Shown: positions 34,922 through 44,153, counted from the stretch's first letter. The stretch: DNA of 64,000 bases from Sphingomonadaceae bacterium 3R27C6 (GCA_005503215.1 SCNS01000018.1:45069-109068), one strand, 5' to 3'. Notes: a model not told the origin generated them from the sequence alone. Numbers and translations are program-made.

Positions 34922-35862
34922 CGCGTCGCCTCTGCCGCAATCGCCGCGCCGAGAACATGGCCCGACAGCCACGCATATTCTACAAAGCCGTGATAGAGCC
35001 AGTCTCCGCAAGCGCCGAGGCCTATGGCAGGGATCCAGAGCAGCTTCAGATCCTGTCCCGAGGGCTGCGAGAATAGCCAGCGATGGGCGGCGATATGGCT
35101 CGGGGCGGGCAGGTCGCGGCCCGCGACCTTTCCCAGCTCGGCGAGAAGCGCTGGCGCCACGCTCGCGCTGTCGGAGGCGAGGTGCGTCTGCGACCAGGTC
35201 CAGTCGGCTTGCACGACCCACCGCTCGCCCGGCGCGCGGCCGGGCTTCGCGCTGTCGCGCGCGGCGGTCACGATGGCACCCGAGCCGCGGAGGAAATCGG
35301 GGAGCTCCTCGATCCGCTCCTCAAAGGCGAACATCGCGGTCCAGCATGGGTTATAGCGCGCCGCCATTGCGGCGCGCGCCATCTCGAAATCGTGAAGCGA
35401 CAGAAGCGGCGCTGCCTGCTCGGCGGGGATGGCGATCACCGCCGCATCATATTTGCCGAGCCGTTTTGCCTCGCTGTGGAGCGTCCAGCCCGCGGGCGAT
35501 TTGGTCAGGGCTATGACCGGTCGCGACAGGCGGACATCGAGATCGTCCGCGAGAGCTTTGAGCGGCGTAGTCATGGTCGGCGTGCCAACCCAGCTGTCCG
35601 CGCCGGCGGCCGGCCAACGCGCGGCGAGGCCTGCCTTCTCCCACGCTGCTACGAGCCTGGTAAAGCCTTCCGAGCGTGCCGTGAAATGCGTGGCGCCATG
35701 ATCGAATGCGACCTCCGGATTGCCCGGATTGGCGCGGCGGGTCGCGAGGCGGCCGCCGATGCCGCGGGATTTGTCGAACAGCGTGGCTTCCAGACCGGCG
35801 TCGCGCAGCCGCCGCGCGCACGCGAGCCCCGCAATGCCGGCTCCGATGATCGCGACCCGCAT
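34918..35862 (-). CDS. Renalase-like FAD-dependent oxidoreductase
   Basis: 314 residues. VAIIGAGIAGLACARRLRDA and DKSRGIGGRLATRR bind FAD; FDHGATHFTAR and a C-terminal GLGACGDWLYHGFVEYAWLSG segment are typical of bacterial renalases, which oxidise 2- and 6-dihydro isomers of NAD(P)H. It shares an operon with crtI and is divergent from the LOV-HTH gene, with the operator at 36018 between them. Such oxidoreductases recur next to photolyases. Confidence 0.8.
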   Translation of the reverse strand: MRVAIIGAGIAGLACARRLRDAGLEATLFDKSRGIGGRLATRRANPGNPEVAFDHGATHFTARSEGFTRLVAAWEKAGLAARWPAAGADSWVGTPTMTTPLKALADDLDVRLSRPVIALTKSPAGWTLHSEAKRLGKYDAAVIAIPAEQAAPLLSLHDFEMARAAMAARYNPCWTAMFAFEERIEELPDFLRGSGAIVTAARDSAKPGRAPGERWVVQADWTWSQTHLASDSASVAPALLAELGKVAGRDLPAPSHIAAHRWLFSQPSGQDLKLLWIPAIGLGACGDWLYHGFVEYAWLSGHVLGAAIAAEATR

Positions 35863-36017
35863 CAGACCATGGCCTCGCGGTCACCGAAGTGGCACGGACA
35901 ATGTCCGGCCTCCGCCTGCAGGGATGTCCGCGCTGTCGACGTGCGAGGCGTCATGCGTGATTTTTTCCGGTTCGTCGCAATTGTCATCGACGCAGGCTTG
36001 CATGAGCGAGGGGAAGT

Positions 36018-36040
36018 GTCGCAACATGTCCCTTGGGGCA
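36018..36040. promoter_or_regulatory. Candidate operator between the renalase-like and LOV-HTH genes (dyad, site 5)
   Basis: Core TGTCCCTTGGGGCA at 36027-36040, within a 23-bp block identical to the one in front of folE. It ends 24 nt before the LOV-HTH start, where it could mediate autoregulation, and about 155 nt upstream of the divergent renalase-crtI operon. Confidence 0.6.
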
Positions 36041-36064
36041 CCCAGGGGAGAGCAGGCAGATACT

Positions 36065-36652
36065 ATGTCATTGAAGACAATGATCGCGGCCAGCCCGATC
36101 GCCGCGGTGATCAGCGATCCGCGCCTGCCTGACAATCCGATCGTCGAGTGCAATGCTGCCTTCTCGGCGCTCACCGGCTATGGGCCGGAGGAAATTCTTG
36201 GACGCAATTGCCGCTTTCTCGCCGGGCAGGGCACCGAGCTCGAACTGACCGAGACCTTGCGCGCCGCCATCCGGGAGCAGAGGCCGGCGCTCGTCGAGAT
36301 CCTCAACTACCGGAAAGACGGAACGCCCTTCCGCAATGCCGTGCTGGTCGCGCCAATCTTTGGCCAGGGCGGCAATCTCGAATATTTTCTCGGCTCGCAA
36401 ATCGAAGTCGACGAGGCTGGCGAGGCCGTTGGAGGACGGAGCACGCGAGCGCGCGCCCAAATTGAGGCGCTCTCGCCGAGGCAGCGCGAGGTGTTGAAGC
36501 TGATGGCGAGCGGACAGCTCAACAAGCAGATTGCCTTCACGCTGTCGCTGTCGGAGCGGACGATCAAGATGCACCGCGCTGCGCTGCTGCGCGCGCTCGG
36601 CGTCGAGACCACGGCCGATGCGATCCGGCTCGCGGTCGAGGCCGGCTTCTAG
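36065..36652 (+). CDS. LOV-LuxR-type HTH blue-light transcription factor (EL222-like)
   Basis: 195 residues. A LOV domain with the photo-adduct motif GRNCRFLAG (Cys49), NPIVECNAAFSALTGY, and LNYRKDGTPFRNAV flavin contacts. A linker joins it to a LuxR-type HTH (about 130-190: LSPRQREVLKLMASGQLNKQ, then SERTIKMHRAALLRALGV). This is the EL222 arrangement, in which blue light frees the HTH to dimerise and bind DNA. It sits in the middle of photolyase, pterin, carotenoid and heme genes, and its own upstream site matches that of folE, so it is the likely regulator. Confidence 0.9.
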   Translation: MSLKTMIAASPIAAVISDPRLPDNPIVECNAAFSALTGYGPEEILGRNCRFLAGQGTELELTETLRAAIREQRPALVEILNYRKDGTPFRNAVLVAPIFGQGGNLEYFLGSQIEVDEAGEAVGGRSTRARAQIEALSPRQREVLKLMASGQLNKQIAFTLSLSERTIKMHRAALLRALGVETTADAIRLAVEAGF

Positions 36653-36752
36653 GCACCGCTCCAGCTTCCCTTTGAGGCATATGGGATATCGCGCCGCCGC
36701 CGATTAAGCTTCAGGCAGCCGGACCGGCTTTGTGGCCGTGAGGAGAAGGCAT

Positions 36753-37478
36753 TTGAACGGCAAGCGCGCCTTGGTGATCGGAAGTGGCGGCGGTATCGGC
36801 GCCGCGCTTGTCGAGCAACTTGTCGCATCGGGCCGATTTGACCGCATCTATGCCGGGACCAGGCGGCCCGATGCTTCGCGTCATCCCGATGTGACAACGC
36901 TGACGATCGACATATTGGACGACGGCACGCTTGCCGAGGCAGGTCGCCAAATTGCCCAGGATGGCGCGCTCGACTTGTTGATCGTGGCGACGGGGCTGCT
37001 GCATCGCGGGGCTGACATCCGTCCTGAAAAGAGCCTTCGGCAGCTCGATGCATCGGTTATGGCCGAAGTATTCGCGGTCAACAGCATCGGGCCCGCGCTC
37101 GCCGCAAAGCATTTTCTTCCACTGCTCGGCCGGAGACACCGGGCGGTCGCCATATTTCTTTCTGCGCGCGTTGGTTCGATTGCAGACAACAGGCTAGGCG
37201 GATGGCACAGCTACCGGGCCTCCAAGGCGGCGCTCAATGCTCTGGTGCGCTGCTTCGCGATAGAACTTCGCCGCAGCAATCCGGAAGCGACCGTCGCTGC
37301 ACTGCACCCGGGAACCGTCGAAACGCCTCTCTCGGAGCCATTCCAGGCTCGGGTTCCGCCTTCGAAGCTATTTTCAGCGCGCAAAAGCGCGGCGCTAATG
37401 CTTGCTGTGATCGACCAGCTGACGCCGGCGGATAGTGGCGACGTTTTCGCATGGGATGGTGAACGCATTCCATTCTGA
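36753..37478 (+). CDS. Short-chain dehydrogenase/reductase
   Basis: 241 residues from TTG 36753 (GAGGAGA upstream; a GTG at 36732 is possible). NAD(P) motif ALVIGSGGGIGAALVEQL, NSIGPALAAKHF, catalytic Tyr and Lys in SYRASKAALNALVR, and GTVETPLSEPF. The overall pattern is nearest to CsgA/YldF-like SDRs, which often adjoin photolyase genes in proteobacteria. Substrate unknown. Same strand as the LOV-HTH gene, 100 nt downstream. Confidence 0.85.
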   Translation: MNGKRALVIGSGGGIGAALVEQLVASGRFDRIYAGTRRPDASRHPDVTTLTIDILDDGTLAEAGRQIAQDGALDLLIVATGLLHRGADIRPEKSLRQLDASVMAEVFAVNSIGPALAAKHFLPLLGRRHRAVAIFLSARVGSIADNRLGGWHSYRASKAALNALVRCFAIELRRSNPEATVAALHPGTVETPLSEPFQARVPPSKLFSARKSAALMLAVIDQLTPADSGDVFAWDGERIPF

Positions 37479-37599
37479 TACTGGTTGCCCGATGCGACGG
37501 AACGGCAAACCGTTTCAGCCGTTCGGTCAATATCCCGAGCGCAACGGGGTGCCGATTCAAACGAGTCCGCCGAGGGTGCGATACGGGAGAGGGCCTACA

Positions 37600-37989
37600 G
37601 TGCGAAACCAGGTCATATTGTTTGTCGAGGACGAATTACTTATCCGTTTTGTGCTCGCCGATGCGCTGCGGGACGTCGGATATGACGTGGTGGAAGCTGC
37701 GACTGGCGAGGAGGCGCTCGATATCCTGGATTCCCCGCCGGTCATCGATCTCATCATTACCGACGTCCGAATGCCTGGCCAAGTCGATGGGCTTCAAGTG
37801 GCGCGGCGCTCAAAAGGGCTCGCGCCTGCCCGTCCCGTGATCATCTGCTCGGCGCATCTTCTGAAATCGGAAGCATCCCCCGCCGATGAATTTCTCGCTA
37901 AACCCTATACCGTTGCTGACCTTTTAGAAGCGACCGCCCGGTTGATCGGAGACCCATGGCAGAAGAACTCCAACAGCCACAGTGCCTGA
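37600..37989 (+). CDS. Single-domain response regulator
   Basis: 129 residues from GTG 37600 with GGGAGAGGG upstream. ILFVEDELLIRFVLADALRD acidic pocket, phospho-Asp in LIITDVRMPG, Lys in EFLAKPYTV. A complete receiver of the CpdR/phyllosphere type common beside hybrid kinases. Its end overlaps the next receiver gene by 34 nt, so they are co-translated. Likely partner kinases are the hybrid kinases at 39345 and 42027. Confidence 0.8.
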   Translation: MRNQVILFVEDELLIRFVLADALRDVGYDVVEAATGEEALDILDSPPVIDLIITDVRMPGQVDGLQVARRSKGLAPARPVIICSAHLLKSEASPADEFLAKPYTVADLLEATARLIGDPWQKNSNSHSA

Positions 37990-38360
37990 TCGTGGCTGAC
38001 GCTGACGTCCTCATACGCAATGCACTCGCAGAATATCTTCGCCATTGTGGCTACAAGGTTTTCGAGGCGGCGACGTCGGACGAGGTGGTGACTGCGCTGG
38101 AGGAAGGCGCGGTGGAGATTGACGCCCTGCTTGCCGATGCTAGTCTTTCGGGGAGTTTAAATGCGTTCGAGCTTCGGATTTGGGTCAAGCAAACCTATCC
38201 TGATGTTGAAATTGTTCTCGCCGGCAACATCGATTCCGCCGCTAAGGCGGCAGGCCATCTGTGTGATGAAGGTCCGCACCTAGCGCGGCCTTATGATCCG
38301 GAAAGCGTCGCTGCTCACATCAAGCGTTTGCTGGCGTCAAGCAGACGACGTCACTTGTAA
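37956..38360 (+). CDS. Receiver-like protein with degenerate Lys site
   Basis: 134 residues. ADADVLIRNALAEYLRH matches the acidic pocket and an Asp is kept in ALLADASLSG, but the invariant Lys near the end is replaced by Arg (HLARPYDPES). The partner receiver at 37600 is intact. It could be a pseudo-receiver that titrates or inhibits the phosphorelay. It overlaps the preceding gene by 34 nt in another frame. Confidence 0.7.
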   Translation: MAEELQQPQCLIVADADVLIRNALAEYLRHCGYKVFEAATSDEVVTALEEGAVEIDALLADASLSGSLNAFELRIWVKQTYPDVEIVLAGNIDSAAKAAGHLCDEGPHLARPYDPESVAAHIKRLLASSRRRHL

Positions 38361-39057
38361 CTCACCTCAACTCCTCACGACGAATATAACCCGGTCTGAT
38401 CGGCCGCGCCCTCTATGGCTCGTCACAGTCCCACCCGCCAACGCTCGTCTTCACGGTCGCGCTTGGTCAGCCGGTTCTATCACTGAGCGGAATTGCCGTC
38501 TGCCCGTCCGCGCTGTCATCCGCGTGCGCAGGCGCACAGTATCGTAGCGGGTTTCCTGCGCTTCCAATTGGTTGATTGGATGGCTGCCCTCCGGTTGCAG
38601 CGCAGTATGAAATTTAACCAAAGGCGGGACAAATTGATCCAGGTGGATCCGAATTCCCGGGCAGTTGCCTGATCGAATAGGGACAAGGGCATAGCACCCG
38701 GATCACCTGACAATCATCGGGACGTAGTCGGTCGCGCGTCTTCCTCGCTGCATGCCTTAGGGCGACGGAAGTAACTTAGGTTAAGACAATTTCTCGGGGT
38801 GTCAGACATTGTCGATGCGGAATGAATGTCCAAAGAAGCACTGTTTTCTGCGGCTCCCGAAAAGAGTGGGGACCGCGTATGCAGGACGCGATCCGCTCAA
38901 CGCGGAGTCGCACGCGCACGCCGTTTTTGCTAAAGAGCACGTAGCGATGCTGGGCCGCCCTGAAATAGCCCGCAGGTTCCGAGGCGCATCCTCGGATCAC
39001 CGGATACGGGCCAGGTGACCGGTATAGTGTTTGGTTCTGCTGCCGGAGGTATTGGCA
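38361..39057. other. Long non-coding stretch, no gene recognised
   Basis: About 700 bp with lower GC and many stops in all frames. No hairpin with T tract, tRNA or motif pair was found. It precedes a broken gene (39058) and may itself be decayed sequence. Confidence 0.4.
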
Positions 39058-39273
39058 ATGGGTGCTTATCATCTTCTCATCACCGACTTGCTGGCTGGAG
39101 AGCGTCGCGTGGATTTCTACGCTGAAAGTCCCGATCAGGCTTTTCTTGAGGCTCGCAATGAGAAGGACGGTACCTAAGTTGAGCTTTGGGAGGGCGATCA
39201 GCTGCTCGCCCGAATGACCAAATCGGGTGCGAATATTTGGAAAATCGAAGGCGGGGCGCAGCGCAGATTATAG
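39058..39273 (+). pseudogene. Paralogue of the 5543 gene, interrupted by an in-frame TAA
   Basis: Reads MGAYHLLITDLLAGERRVDF, then a SPDQAFLEARNEKDGT stretch, a TAA at 39175-39177, then VELWEGDQLLARMTKSGANI and WKIEGGAQRRL to a TAG at 39271. Both halves align without gaps to the intact protein at 5543 (VELWDGEQLLVRMSK, NLWKLHG), where the stop position is a Glu; GAA to TAA is a single change. CGGAGG lies 10 nt before the start. Either a recent pseudogene, a read-through gene, or a base error. Confidence 0.8.
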
Positions 39274-39344
39274 CGCACCTCTACCCAGCGGCATCAAAAC
39301 AGCATTGCGGCTCGACGAGTGAAAAATGGGCTGTGCGTGCCCGG

Positions 39345-41852
39345 TCAGACCATGATTTCGCGAATCCGGTGCGCGAGCGAGTCCATCGCAAAAGGCTTGG
39401 TAATGAGCGCCATGTTTGGCGCGAGCCTCCCGCTTCCGATGACAGCATTCTCCGCATAGCCCGTGATGAACAATATTTTCAGGCGGGGGCACAGGCTGAG
39501 AGCGGCATCGGCTATCTGCCGTCCGTTCATACCGCCGGGGAGACCGACGTCGGTGATCAGAAGATCGATGGCTTCCTTCGCCTGAAGAATCCGCATCGCG
39601 CTCGGCCCGTCGAACGCCTCGAGAACCTGATAGCCCAATTCCTCGGCCACTTCGGCGACGAGCATGCGGATCGTCGGCTCATCGTCCACGACCAGCACAT
39701 TGCCCCGTGCCGGCGCGGAGCCATCGATCGACGTTGACGCAAGAGGTTCAGGATCGGCGGTGTCGGGCTCCTCACCACTCATGTAACGCGGAAGATAGAT
39801 GCACATGGTCGTTCCCATCCCGATCTCGCTGTAAATACGAACTTGTCCTCCCGATTGACGCGCAAATCCGTAAATCATCGACAGGCCGAGGCCTGTGCCT
39901 TCGCCAAGCGGCTTGGTCGTGAAGAAAGGATCGAAAGCGCGCGCGGAGACCTCTTCGGTCATGCCCGTCCCAGTGTCGGTGACGCAAAGGGACACATATT
40001 GGCCGGGATCGAGATCGCGCTCCCTTGCGCCACGTCCGTCGAGCCATTTATTAGCCGTCTCGATCGTGATCCGTCCGCCCTCGGGCATCGCGTCGCGCGC
40101 GTTGATGCACAGGTTGAGAATGGCGTTCTCGAGCTGATTGGTGTCCACCAGCGTCGTCCACAATCCCGCCTTGCCTACCGTCTCCACCGCGATCGAGGGG
40201 CCCACCGTTCGGCGCACCAATTCCTCAATGTCGAAGATCAGCCGGTTCACGTCGCACGGCTTGGGATCGAGCGTCTGACGGCGCGAGAAGGCGAGTAGGC
40301 GGTGCGTGAGCGCAGCGGCACGCCGGACCGCGCCCTGCGCGGCAACCGAATATTTGTCGATCTCGGCGACGCGCCCCTGAGCGATGCGAACCTGCATCAT
40401 TTCGAGCGACCCCGAAATGCCGGTCAGCAGATTATTGAAGTCATGCGCGATGCCGCCTGTGAGCTGGCCGACAGCTTCCATCTTCTGCGATTGCCTGAGC
40501 GCCTCTTCGGCACGGTCACGCTCCGCCGCGGTTTCTTTGACTTCTTCAACCAGCCGCGTGCGCTCCTGCTGAAGCCGGCGCTCTACCGCTTTGCGCGCCG
40601 ATACATCGAGCATTGCGCCCACCATCCGGATCGGCGCGCCATCTTCACCGCGAATGACATAGCCTCTGTCGAGAACGTCGGCGAAGCTCCCGTCCGCACG
40701 GCGAAAGCGATATTCGTCAGTCCAGTCACTCGCGCCTCCGTCGATCACATGATGGATACTCGCATCGATCTGCGCGCGGTCTTCAGCGTGAATTTGCGCT
40801 AGCCACCATTCGCCGGTCGGGACAACGTCGTCGGGCTTGTGACCGTAAGCGCTTTCAAGAGCGGCGTTCCACGTCACATGATTGGTCCGAAAATCCCAGT
40901 CCCAGATCGCATCGTTCGTGGCGCGTCCCGCTAGACGAAGGCGCTCCTCGACCTCGCGCAGCTTGGCGCTGGCCTCGCGGTCGCGCGTAACATCTTGCAC
41001 GGTGCCGATGAGCCGAACAGGCTCTCGGCCGTCGAAAAATGCGAGGCCTTGCGCACGAATGTGACGAAGAACCCCGTCTTCGATGCCGACCGTGCGATAC
41101 TCGACATCGAACCGGTGACTTCCATCGGGATCGAGAGCCGCAGCGACGGCGCGGTTTGCGCGCTCGCGATCATCGGGGTGAAGGCCGGCGAGAAATGCGC
41201 TTTCGTAGCTGACCGGAACTCCCCGCGACAGACCGAAGAGCGCGCGGCACCGGTCATCCCAGGAAAGACTCGCTTCGCGCGGGCGATAATCATAGCGACC
41301 AAGCTCGGCGGCGCGTGTCGCGAGCTCGAGTTCTTCGCGACTGGCCTTGAGCGCCGCGTCGCTGCGCGCACGATCGACCGCCTCGCGAATGCGAAGCGCG
41401 ACATCCTCGACGAGCGCAATTTCGCCCGTCGTCCATGCGTGCGGCGCGTCCTTTTCGACGTAAAGCACCGATTCCAGCACGCCTTCGCGTGTCATGGGAC
41501 AGAGAATCTGTGCCGCAATGTCGTGCCGCGAATGGTCATCGGATTTGTGCCCCGTCGTGACTACGGTGTCACCTTGGGCGAGCTCGCCGTTCGTCGCCCC
41601 CTGCAATCGTGAAACCTCGCCGCTGCGCGACGCGCCGTCTTTCGTCCATTCAGACGCGATTTTCATGCCGGCCTCGCCGGCGTTCGAAGCGAAGCCGCAC
41701 CGTGTCGCGCCGAGATGAGTGCCGAGCCGCGTGGCCGCTGCCGCGAGGATCGCCACGGGGTCCGCGAGATCGCGCAGCTCTGTAAGCAGGGCGAGTTGAA
41801 ATGCCTGACGCTCGAGCAATTCCTCGCGGCTTAGCTGATCGGACCGTGGCAT
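39345..41852 (-). CDS. Hybrid histidine kinase: GAF-PAS-PAS-HisKA-HATPase-receiver
   Basis: 835 residues from ATG 41852 (GGGAGA just upstream; the frame is open to 41978). GAF-like domain about 15-165, two PAS domains about 165-425 (the second with AIWDWDFRTNHVTWN), phospho-His about 470 in GGIAHDFNNLLTGI, N-box LNLCINARDAMPEGG, DTGTGM and GTGLGLSM ATP-lid motifs, and a C-terminal receiver with Asp in LLITDVGLPGG. No membrane segment, so it senses a cytoplasmic cue. No LOV Cys motif. Divergent from the LOV kinase at 42027. Confidence 0.9.
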   Translation of the reverse strand: MPRSDQLSREELLERQAFQLALLTELRDLADPVAILAAAATRLGTHLGATRCGFASNAGEAGMKIASEWTKDGASRSGEVSRLQGATNGELAQGDTVVTTGHKSDDHSRHDIAAQILCPMTREGVLESVLYVEKDAPHAWTTGEIALVEDVALRIREAVDRARSDAALKASREELELATRAAELGRYDYRPREASLSWDDRCRALFGLSRGVPVSYESAFLAGLHPDDRERANRAVAAALDPDGSHRFDVEYRTVGIEDGVLRHIRAQGLAFFDGREPVRLIGTVQDVTRDREASAKLREVEERLRLAGRATNDAIWDWDFRTNHVTWNAALESAYGHKPDDVVPTGEWWLAQIHAEDRAQIDASIHHVIDGGASDWTDEYRFRRADGSFADVLDRGYVIRGEDGAPIRMVGAMLDVSARKAVERRLQQERTRLVEEVKETAAERDRAEEALRQSQKMEAVGQLTGGIAHDFNNLLTGISGSLEMMQVRIAQGRVAEIDKYSVAAQGAVRRAAALTHRLLAFSRRQTLDPKPCDVNRLIFDIEELVRRTVGPSIAVETVGKAGLWTTLVDTNQLENAILNLCINARDAMPEGGRITIETANKWLDGRGARERDLDPGQYVSLCVTDTGTGMTEEVSARAFDPFFTTKPLGEGTGLGLSMIYGFARQSGGQVRIYSEIGMGTTMCIYLPRYMSGEEPDTADPEPLASTSIDGSAPARGNVLVVDDEPTIRMLVAEVAEELGYQVLEAFDGPSAMRILQAKEAIDLLITDVGLPGGMNGRQIADAALSLCPRLKILFITGYAENAVIGSGRLAPNMALITKPFAMDSLAHRIREIMV

Positions 41853-42026
41853 GCGTCTCCCGTTCGCATGGGACGATCCGCCACCTTGGCCGACCCTTGA
41901 CAATTTCCCCGCGATTGAACGCCATAGGGACGATTTCGTTCCGGTAAGAGCCACGCTACGGTGCAACAAAATCGGCACGTGGGCGTATGGGGTATCACGA
42001 TGTTAGCCGCCCGGTAAGCGGGCGAA

Positions 42027-43724
42027 ATGGAGGCTGTTGACGGCGTGACAGATCATGAGGAGCTCGACGCCGGAGCGAGCGGGACCGAACCTTCGGCTGG
42101 AGCCACTCTTGGCGATCATCGACGCGAAACCACGCTGACCCATTCTGGCCTCGACGAGCGAAGCAATATCTTCTTCGCCGCAATCGAGATGACCAGGATG
42201 CCGATGATCCTGACCGATCCGAACATTGCCGATAATCCGATCGTTTTTGCGAACAAGGCCTTCCTCGATCTGACCGGCTATGAAGAGACCGAGGTTCTCG
42301 GGCGGAACTGCCGTTTCCTGCAAGGGCCGCAAACCGATCGCGAGCGTGTCGCGGACCTCCGGTCTGCAGTCGCGAACCGCCAGTCGATCGCCCTCGAGAT
42401 ATTGAACTACAAGCGGGATGGGACGCCGTTCTGGAATGCGGTCTTTATCGGACCGGTTTATGACACTGGCGGCAAGCTTCTGCATTTCTTCGCAAGCCAG
42501 CTCGATGTGACGCGGCGGCGAGAGAGCGAACAGGCGTCGCAGCAGGCCCAAAAGATGGAGGCAATCGGTCAGCTCACCGCCGGGCTCGCGCATGATTTCA
42601 ACAATCTGCTTCAGGTCGTCAACGGTAATCTCGAATTGCTCGGGACCCGGATCGAGGATGAGAAACAACGAAGCTATCTAGCGCGTGCGCGCGGGGCAGC
42701 GGAGCGCGGCGCCAAACTCACGGGCCAGCTCCTCGCGTTTGCGCGCAAGACGAGGCTGACGCCCCGGGCTGTCGATGTGAACGATTGCATCAACGGCTTC
42801 GCCGACATGCTTGAGGCTTCGCTCGGCGGCCGCATCGAACTGCACCTGTCGCTCCGGCGCGGCCTTCCAAAGGCGGTCGTCGATCCCGAGCAGCTCGAAA
42901 TGGCGATCCTCAATATTGCGCTAAACGCGCGCGACGCGATGCCGGGAGGTGGCGTCCTGACGATTGCAACGGCGAAGGTCCATCTGAACGGCGATGCACC
43001 GGCCCGGGGACTTTCTCCGGGTGACTATATCTCGGTCGAGCTAGTCGACGATGGCGAAGGCATGGCGCAGCATGTGATCGCGCGGGCGGTGGAGCCGTTT
43101 TTCACGACCAAGGCTACCGGGAAGGGGACAGGGCTGGGCCTCGCGATGGCGAGCGGCTTCGTCCTGCAATCGCGGGGGCGGCTCGAAATCGAGAGCGAGG
43201 TCGGCAAGGGCACCACCGTACGCATTCTTTTCCCGGTCTCGACATCTGATGATGCCGAATTGCCGGTTGCGGGTCCGAAACAGTCTGTCGAACGCGGCGA
43301 GGCCCATATTCTCCTGGTCGAAGACGATGCCGAAGTCCGCGCGCTGGCGCGCGAAAATCTCGAGGACGCTGGTTATCGCGTAACGGTCGCCGAGAATGGT
43401 GACGCGGGTCTCGTGGCGCTTGAGCACCTGCTTGCCACCGACATGGTGGATCTAGTCTTCACCGACTTGGTGATGCCCGGAAACCTGGATGGCATTGCGC
43501 TCGCGGAAGCAGTCCGGCGGCTCGCACCTCAAGTGCCCGTGTTGATGACCACGGGCTATAACGAGGACTTAGTCGTCGAAGGACCACTTCGCAGCGAGCG
43601 TGACGTGCTTGGCAAACCCTATCGCCGGGCCGACCTGCTCGATCGCATCGCACAGGCGCTGGCGCACAGGGATGAAAATTCTGCTCGGCGACGCCCGTCT
43701 GACTTCGGTGCTGCCGAGGAATGA
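42027..43724 (+). CDS. LOV-domain hybrid histidine kinase with C-terminal receiver
   Basis: 565 residues. LOV domain about 48-165 with GRNCRFLQGPQTD (Cys95 forms the flavin adduct), NPIVFANKAFLDLTGY and LNYKRDGTPFWNA. The kinase core has His188 in GLAHDFNNLLQ, N-box LNIALNARDAMPGGG, DDGEGM and GTGLGLAMASG; the receiver has Asp in VDLVFTDLVMPG and Lys in DVLGKPYR. A blue-light-switched cytoplasmic kinase. With the LOV-HTH at 36065 it is the second LOV photoreceptor in 8 kb. Confidence 0.92.
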   Translation: MEAVDGVTDHEELDAGASGTEPSAGATLGDHRRETTLTHSGLDERSNIFFAAIEMTRMPMILTDPNIADNPIVFANKAFLDLTGYEETEVLGRNCRFLQGPQTDRERVADLRSAVANRQSIALEILNYKRDGTPFWNAVFIGPVYDTGGKLLHFFASQLDVTRRRESEQASQQAQKMEAIGQLTAGLAHDFNNLLQVVNGNLELLGTRIEDEKQRSYLARARGAAERGAKLTGQLLAFARKTRLTPRAVDVNDCINGFADMLEASLGGRIELHLSLRRGLPKAVVDPEQLEMAILNIALNARDAMPGGGVLTIATAKVHLNGDAPARGLSPGDYISVELVDDGEGMAQHVIARAVEPFFTTKATGKGTGLGLAMASGFVLQSRGRLEIESEVGKGTTVRILFPVSTSDDAELPVAGPKQSVERGEAHILLVEDDAEVRALARENLEDAGYRVTVAENGDAGLVALEHLLATDMVDLVFTDLVMPGNLDGIALAEAVRRLAPQVPVLMTTGYNEDLVVEGPLRSERDVLGKPYRRADLLDRIAQALAHRDENSARRRPSDFGAAEE

Positions 43725-43729
43725 TCGTT

Positions 43730-43957
43730 TCAATCGCCCGGTGGGTAAACGGCCTGTTGCACTTCAGAAACCAAGCCCCCGGTCTCGGTCAATGCCTCAA
43801 CGGCTGACGTTGCGACCTCGCACCCAAGCGCACTTGCAGTGTCGCACCTGTAAATTGTCCAGACCGCGGGACCGTCGCTGACCATTCTCGCCAACGAAGC
43901 CGGAGCTGCAATCTGCCGCAACGGACCTAATGGCAGCTCCTTGCATTCTGATGCCAT
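43730..43957 (-). CDS. Possible small hypothetical protein
   Basis: 75 residues, starting MASECKELPLGPLRQIAAPA and ending QQAVYPPGD, with GGAGA about 10 nt before the ATG. Composition is protein-like but no family is recognised and third-base GC is lower than in neighbours. It lies beyond the terminator of small RNA copy A and converges with the LOV kinase gene (5-nt gap). Confidence 0.35.
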   Translation of the reverse strand: MASECKELPLGPLRQIAAPASLARMVSDGPAVWTIYRCDTASALGCEVATSAVEALTETGGLVSEVQQAVYPPGD

Positions 43958-43998
43958 CAGCAGACTGTCTCCGGTCGGCCACAACGAACGATTTGCCG

Positions 43999-44107
43999 AA
44001 AAAGAACACCCGCCCGATCGAAATCGGACGGGCGTAAGATAAAGAGCTGAGTTTCCTGAAAGGAAGAGCTCTCTTGGGTCGCATGGCGCGCCTAGCTTCG
44101 CTGGTAG
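43999..44107 (-). ncRNA. Small RNA gene, copy A (about 109 nt)
   Basis: Minus-strand unit with TACAAT -10 box at 44115-44120, conserved blocks GCGACCCAAGAGA and TCCTTTCAGGAAAC, and an intrinsic terminator at 44006-44035: a 13-bp stem with two G-U pairs closed by a TTCG tetraloop, then TTCTTTTT. A second copy with the same spacing lies at 44885-44993. Substitutions between copies change any encoded peptide at most sites, so RNA rather than protein is conserved. No known RNA family recognised. Confidence 0.65.
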
Positions 44108-44153
44108 ACCTGATATTGTACCGCGACGCCAAAAAGGGAGCAGCTCTCGCGCC

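Noticed and set aside
43797..44132. Peptide frames inside the twin small RNA genes (MRPKR... and VRPKR...)
   Set aside because: No ribosome site, start codon differs, and substitutions between copies are mostly non-synonymous, so RNA conservation is the better reading.
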